Below are positions 57,771 through 64,000 of a stretch of DNA of 64,000 nucleotides, piece by piece (the stretch's first letter is position 1; the number at the start of each line of letters is the position of its first letter). The notes under the pieces are model-generated. The model was not told the origin of the DNA. It did no database searches and was given only the letters and a program-made list of their open reading frames with translations. The DNA lies in NCBI GenBank assembly GCA_038087015.1, contig JASBNA010000048.1:248001-312000 (forward strand), given 5' to 3'. The translations under genes were made by a program, and so were the position numbers. The DNA comes from Cerrena zonata. Lineage: Eukaryota; Basidiomycota; Agaricomycetes; Polyporales; Cerrenaceae.

Positions 57771-60700
57771 AACTAGACTAGTCAAGCATAGACTTCCGGC
57801 TCAGGCGAATAAAACTCGATTTTCATGTTCGGAGAGATACAAGCAGGAGAAGAGCAGGAGTGGGGTAGTCGAACTCGATCGTATCCTGACGCCCGGCTCT
57901 CAATCGTCAACTCTTCCTCCTCCTCGATGTTCTACTCACTCTCACTCTCCCACTCCGAGCTACTCGCCATCGATTAACCCGATCCGTTTCTTACACCCTG
58001 AGGTTTTCGATCTACAATGTCTATCAGATGCCGACTTGGGCATCAATGTCAACTATCAGCACCGGCTCAAGCATGCTCTTGTTCCCTCCTCGTCACCTTA
58101 TACATCCAATGTCTAGTCTCCTAGTCTTTCTAGCATATCTATCTCGTATCAACTTAACATCTCTCTACACCTCACGCTAGTCGTCATTAGTAGTCCTTCG
58201 TGGTTATCCTCTCTCTGATGTCTAAAACTTGAATCACGAATATTGTTGTATATGCTCCTTCTTCCCCAAACTGCTCGTCTGACGTCTGATGGCTCTTTTC
58301 TAGTAGTACATGTTGCCACTGCTCCACCGAGATGAGTACTATACAAGAGTAGCTTAACACTATCATGTCACACCACACACCAAGCTCTCGGCCGGATGGC
58401 TCTACTCGTCGACCCATATTTTACTTCTTCATAACGCGCCGTACTCTCAGGCAAGGGGAATCTGTCGACTCGATCGGATCTCATACTCGTATGTCTTCCT
58501 AAAAATCTCGTATATCTTCAGATCACTAACAGTCCACGCACTCTCACTCTCCTTACCCAAAGGTCCACGATCCATCTGCTCCCAAATGATATTTTGCGTG
58601 TGTGGATCACAAACGAGGTTCATGCCTTCCCATTCTCTTGACGGCCCCGACTCGTCATCTGCCGTCGATATCTCGCTCGATGACCTTTTACGCAACTCTG
58701 TTCAACGACTTGTTTCACTGCATTCAAACTTTAGCTATGCCGTTTCTCTTTCTCTAGGTCTCAAGTCTATGTACTTGTATCGATCTTGGGACAATCGCTT
58801 TGCTCAGCACCAAATCTCTGGTCGTCGATCTGGTCGGGGAGTCAGTGACCCGGATAGAGTGGGAGAGATAGAGGTGCTGTTGCTACAGAGTAGGAGTTGC
58901 TAAGTACGCCTCTCAAAACTGTTTAACCACTCATTTCACTCGCTCTCTCTACGAAGGTCTTAGTGCTGTATACTCGTATCCAAGTCAAACACCAAATATC
59001 TGCCTATCTTGGAGTCTCGAGCGAATCTACTATGCTCTCCCGTAGTCCTCGGTGCTTAATAGACCCATCAAAATCACTGCAGAACGCTTGTCTCTTGGTA
59101 TTCTTGTTACCCCATCGTGCTAGCCTCGTTCTGTGGTACAGTTCTCTTAACGGCTCTCCCTACCATTGACTCGAGCTTACAGTCACGCCGGTGTTACTTT
59201 GTCACTCCAAAGACACTCATACTCGCCTGTTTGCTGTATCCTGCGGTGGTTTATAACCAAATGAACGACTGTCTGGTTGTGATTGCCGTAGCAGCAAACA
59301 TTGAGGTTCTCTGTTACCCCACTCCGCACCTTTACGACTTGCTCACTCTCAACGTGGCTAGTGGTATAATCACCTACCCTGTAGAGCCTGTATATATGCG
59401 ACCTACTCGAGTTCTTGCTTGGTCAGAGGAAAGACACCCCCACCTATCATCGCTTCGACGCCAAATCCCTTGTTCGATCAGCAACGATTCGGCGCGTTGC
59501 GGGTTCGACGGGCTCACGTATTGGACCATCGAGGAGGATGACGAGAAAAGGGAATGAGTCGGAACCCGTAGTTCGTCTTCAGCATGGTATGTGGGTCTAG
59601 TTACGTTCACGGTTACTGTTTTCTTGCAAGTTGACTTTGTCGTCGCACTCTGCCGAGTGTTCCAGTCATGAACACCGTTATCTTCCGTGGTCACTCTATC
59701 ATATTCAACAACCTCACCGGAAAACGATAGGGTACAAATCTACAAATCATCTGAATGCTTAAATTTCTCGTCCGTCATACCGAACTCTATCTTCCTACTG
59801 GACCCCTTTCACCGAGATATGCTCGTGTCTCAAGCCCGCACCTATAACATAAACACTCGCAACCTTGCGCTGGCCTTCTTGCTTACTTGTTGCCTTCCGC
59901 TCCACTGCCTAACCTGTCCCATGCGATGTTCTTCTGAATAGCAGGTCTACTATCCCCGGTGTATCCTTCTCGTCTCAACCTGACAATGTCCATCGGCTGT
60001 GCGTTAGCGACCTACGTCCTTTCGTCTACGCAACGTTCAAGCCGTTTTCGACGTTGAGGCCGATAACATCGCCGTTGACGATGGTGATCATCTTTATGGC
60101 GGTCACTGAATGTACGACACTGACTCGATAGGCCCAATTGCTCGGGTTTATCTTTGACGAGCGTAGTGGCCCTTGACAGGCTCCCATCACGAAGACGAAA
60201 TTGGAGCCTGCTTATGTTTGGATCTTATTGAAGATATCCCATTGTACTCCAGCCTGTCCTGTCTATGCGGTCGAACAACCTCGGGACCGTCTAGAATGCC
60301 ACCAATGGCAGGTTGAACTTTATAGGATAACTTCAGACTGGATTCCGACTGTAATACCCATTATATATCACGGCCTTGGCCGTCTCGTACTCGTCGTCTT
60401 GCATCAATACTTCCGCATGAAGAGGCCGATGATTTTCGTTGTTGTCTGGTCGCCATTGCGTGGCCTCAGCGATTGGCCTGCCCAATCAATCGTCTGTAAT
60501 ATCGGGATAAGTAATTGCTCCTCGTACTGGTATTCAAACAATGTTCCATTTGTCGAGCCAAAAATATATTCATCCATCTCTAAATGACACTCAGTATGGT
60601 GGAGTCGAAGATCGATGATTCAGCGTATTTGGTCCGTCTTTCATTGTCACTGACGACGACAGAGTTGGAACTGGGTCAGAAGATCTAGACGTACAGATCT

Positions 60701-61700
60701 TGAACGCCAAAACGAGGAGGACGTGAAAAGCGATGGGTACGAGAGTCGATCTGGGTTGTACGGATGTATAGCGTACTCGAGAATCAAAGGTTCACATCAC
60801 TTGGTCGTAGATCTCAAAAGGTATCGGCGACTCCAAAAGGATAGAGAGCACCCCGGAAGCTGCTATGCGTTCTTCGATCATCGGGACGACACTCGAAATT
60901 CCCTACTTATAGACCATTCGCTGTGGTCATAAACATCCATGGGATCCTTGAGGAGGATGTGATTCAGGGCCAGTGTGTCGAGATATAGCATGCAGTGCTG
61001 GGTTTAGTGCATGTAGTCGATGATGAAAGCGGATGCGTCGATAGTCGACAATGCAGTTCGTTACATAGTGAGACTGTGACGCTGGTTGTCTGGTGGCTGC
61101 AGTCGCATGCGACAGTCTTTCAGTGTCTCAAGGACACAGTAATCGTAGCATCACCCGTCTTCTGGATTTCAAAAAAGTAGCTGCAAATGCGTGCAAGGGG
61201 ATGTCGGGATATACCTCAGAGTTGGTAGGTGCGAGTATGGAACGCAAAATCACAGGTCGATCATCAAGAACCAACTGAGCTGGGGATGATATTGGATGGG
61301 GTTTACAACCTGGAGTAAAAGAACAAGGATGAAAAGAAGCTACGATAAGTTTGAGGCGAGACTCACTCGTTGTACACTTCCACACAATCTCCTATGAGAG
61401 ATCAAGTTGCTTCCGAGGGCAGTGTTAGCAAGGACTTACAACGTGAGTCCTGCGATATTGAAATCTGCATACAAAGTCCTCTTTCCCAAGGAATCTCTGT
61501 CATATGAGTCGCTAGTTGCATTTTGGAGAAATCGTTAAAAGAGATATGTACATGTATCGAGGGTGTCCAGACTCTACCTTGAGGGCAAGCGTTGGAGGTA
61601 CGAGATGGAGAGACATTCAGTGGACTAGGTCTGGCTAGGGGAGCGTACACAATAGCACGCATCAAGAATGAAAACAGCGGAAGTCATGGTGTAGGAGAAA
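57771..61700 (+). repeat. Cassette copy 11 and decayed unit interior
   Basis: 57771-57930 is the cassette. The remainder parallels 31360-33130 up to about 59720 and 7096-10000 less closely. Longest pieces are 57622-58116 (164 codons across the cassette), 58586-58903, 59117-59557 and 60201-60587. The last has no clear partner in the same frame. All are judged decayed. Confidence 0.5.
59117..59557 (+). pseudogene. 146-codon fragment of the unknown repeat gene
   Basis: Contains VAANIEVLCYPTPHLYDLL and LTYWTIEEDDEK. It is paralogous to 32640-32960 and 8270-8440. The equivalent copies hold different stops and phases, so an ancestral frame of this type is likely for this block. No known family recognised. 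Confidence 0.35.
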
Positions 61701-62699
61701 CAACCGAGACTCAAGAGGCAAATATAGGAGATGCTACTTGTAGGGTAGGTGTTAAGAGGAAGAGGATGTATGGGCCGTCAGAGATTCCGACTAACGTTCC
61801 TGCAGAGATACAACTTGAAGTATAGGCGAGAGATGGAGATGATCCCCTCGATCGTATTCTGATGTCCAGTCGGGACGCCTCCTCTTCGATCAACTAGTAT
61901 GGTCGACTACTCATCATCCTCAATGTTCTGCTCTATGGTCACCTCAGACTCCAGAGCCATCAGGCAAACTGGCCAGTCTCATAAACCTGAGCTTGTGAAG
62001 ATACTTGTCTGATACTGATCTGGATAACGACTACGGATTTGTGTTTCCCTTCTGCTGCTTCCGTCGTATCTCGAGTTTAGCCTATCTGGTCTCAACCGAG
62101 CTCTCCCTTGGTGCTTACTCATAGGTAGCCTCTCCTCTAAGACTTTCCTAATCATGAACATCACATTAGGCTCTCAGGCTCCTCTCGCAACTGCTGGTCG
62201 GATGGGTCTCTGTTCCACCATCCATTTACACGCCCTCGTCCAGGATTGCCACTCATCTATAGGGCAGACTGACGGTACCATGTCAAACATATTAATCTAC
62301 TCGTTGACCTTCATTTTCCTCCTCTATGACTATCTGCTGTGGTTGTAGGCAGCAGGATGCATCGAAACGATCGAGACGATTGAATCTACTTCCCGTAAGT
62401 CCAGAAACCCTATTTATTGTTGCATCATTGACAATCTGCACAGTTCCTTCAGAGCTTACAGAGCGCAACGTCCTACGCATTCAACTATCGCCAAGTGCTA
62501 CTTTGCTTGTGCGGGACTTTGGACCGTGTTCATCTCCCACGCTTGTTTGTGGATCTGTCACGGAAGATAACTCTCTGATGAACCTTCGGAGATCTGGCGT
62601 TGATACGGGACCTTTGTATGGTGGATAATGGTAAACGTCTTTGACTTTACCCGTTACATCTCTCTTTCTTGTATGTCATTCTACTAGGTTGAATATGCA
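61701..62699. other. Weak cassette remnant and shortened left arm of gene C
   Basis: 61730-61900 carries a poor match to the cassette motifs. 61900-62640 has short frames on both strands (up to 100 codons at 62326-62628) with no conserved phase. Unlike genes A and B, no long left arm is obvious here; only about the last 200 bp before gene C resemble the other promoters. Confidence 0.35.
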
Positions 62700-62904
62700 A
62701 ATTTTGTTCGAAAATATTCTTGACATGAGCGGTTAACGAGCGGTAAAGCAGGCGTCATCCCATAGCCATTGGGCATATTTGAGTTCAAACGATCCTCAGA
62801 AGCCTAGGACCGCATATCACACGCTGTACACCTGAGGCGTACTTAACTGCCAGCGCACCCAACTATTGCCCCCCACCTTCTTACTTGCTACCATCATCTC
62901 CACT
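62700..62904 (+). promoter_or_regulatory. Promoter and 5' leader of F-box gene C
   Basis: GAGCGGT occurs twice (62727 and 62738), followed by a CTCAGAAGCCTAGGACC block and a leader with CTTCTTACTTGCTACC directly before the ATG. Shared order with genes A and B, more diverged sequence. Confidence 0.5.
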
Positions 62905-64000
62905 ATGCCTCGTTCTCGCTCATACTCAACATCCTCTGTGCCCTCCAACCTCCAATCTTCATGGTCTCTCCAGTCACGACCGGTTACACCTGTTGACGAT
63001 CAAGTGGAAGAACCAGTCGATTCCTCATTTATCGATTCTGTCCCTAGTGATCATAGCCAACCCCTGGAGGAACCAAGTTCCTTTGATGATCTGCTTTCAC
63101 TCCTCAATATGCCTTCCTTTCCTTCCTTGGACAACAATACCTTGCCCACATTCCAAGAACAGACACCTGCTTTTTTCAATGACTCATGGGATGAATGGTC
63201 TCAAGCCCCAGTTGGGTTGGATGATACTCATTTTTCCCCATCACAAATCCCCATACCTCTCATTCCACCCTTCATTCCACCAGGTGGAAATTACCTTCTC
63301 CCACCTGATTCACCATATTATCCAAACCCAACTCCTCCCCAAGACCACACAGCCTACTTTGAGCCAAAATCTCAGCAAAATATGCAATTCTCAAACTCCA
63401 CTTTGCAAGCTATGCCTTCAAGTCATTTTTCACTCTCTGCTACTAGCCACATATCAAATTCAGTATCATCACCACCTTTTTCTGTTGTCCCATATCCACA
63501 TCTACTGCAGAGACCATCTTCTGACCCAGCCTATCTACAATATGATGCTAATACACAAGACTCACAAGATTGGGATGATATAGGAAATCCTGTGCTATCC
63601 ATATCTGAGTCCTGGGAGAATCTCTTCCTGTGCTTGTCATCAAAACATGTAGCAAAAAGGTATATAAATATAGCATTATTACTGATTTTTTGCTACTGAT
63701 AGGTGTTGATTTTTCAGGAGATTCTGGACAGGATGCTTGCCCAATGAGATCTATCTTATGATTATATCTTGGCTTCCAGATCTTGATTATTCTAGACATA
63801 CAAGCAATCCTCAAAGGTTCTTGTGCCAATGTGCTCTTGTGTGTCATGAATGGTTGAAGATTGTCAGAAAGACAAAGCTTTGGTATGTTCCAAGGCCAAT
63901 CTTTCTTGTCAGACCATCTCTATTGAGACAGTATGTCCCATCAATTTGTTGTATTGCTTGTGTGATGTTTAATTTTTTATTTATATAGCTCATTCTCAAA
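62905..64000 (+). CDS. F-box paralogue C, truncated by the window end
   Basis: Exons 62905-63659, 63718-63930 and 63989 onwards, with introns of 58 and 58 nt in the same phases as A and B. The N-terminal part is shorter (251 complete codons against 348 and 355) but begins with the same MPRSRSYSTSSVPSNLQSSW and is otherwise diverged. The first F-box is CLPNEIYLMIISWL with CALVCHEWLKIV. The window ends 12 bases into exon 3, so the second F-box and the LRR-like part are not seen. It probably continues as in A and B. Confidence 0.8.

Overview
The window looks like a gene-poor, repeat-rich segment of a filamentous basidiomycete genome, most likely an Agaricomycete. The evidence is introns of 54-61 nt with GTATGT/GTAAGT-type donors, an expanded F-box family, fungal-type H-type lectin genes and Helitron/TIR transposons. 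The species is not identifiable from sequence alone. There are no rRNA genes, convincing tRNAs, CRISPR arrays or bacterial features.

Only five loci look like intact genes. Three are paralogues of one F-box family, about 25 kb apart and all on the + strand: A 13016-15611, B 37926-40520, and C 62905 to beyond the window end. Each splices cleanly, by eye, into one frame: a Ser/Pro-rich N-terminal part beginning MPRSRS, then two successive F-box motifs, then (A and B) a C-terminal part with leucine-rich-repeat-like patches. The other two are near-identical intronless genes with three H-type lectin domains (26087-27007 and 52716-53636).

The rest is segmental duplication at several scales. The window is about two and a half copies of a ~25-kb superunit: F-box gene, inverted right arm, decayed repeats, lectin block, decayed repeats, left arm, next F-box gene. 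The main paralogous pairs are 1-5770 with 41336-46455 (and partly 16368-19430); 10984-17500 with 35970-42450; 23310-30190 with 46990-56830; and 30540-33130 with 57180-59720. Within these lies a smaller recurring unit of about 4-6 kb. It starts with a head-to-head cassette, seen about a dozen times, and carries decayed, formerly spliced coding sequence of a family I do not recognise. Each F-box gene is flanked by long imperfect inverted repeats, and the right arm holds a broken antisense copy of the gene's own first exon.

Comparing the duplicates gives empty sites for three transposon insertions. These are a Mutator-like element with 9-bp target duplications (507-1379), a 704-bp TIR element with 6-bp target duplications (10274-10977), and a non-autonomous Helitron present as two apparently identical tandem 1216-bp units (47370-49810). 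Paralogue, domain and transposon calls come from reading the sequence by eye; no alignment or database search was run.
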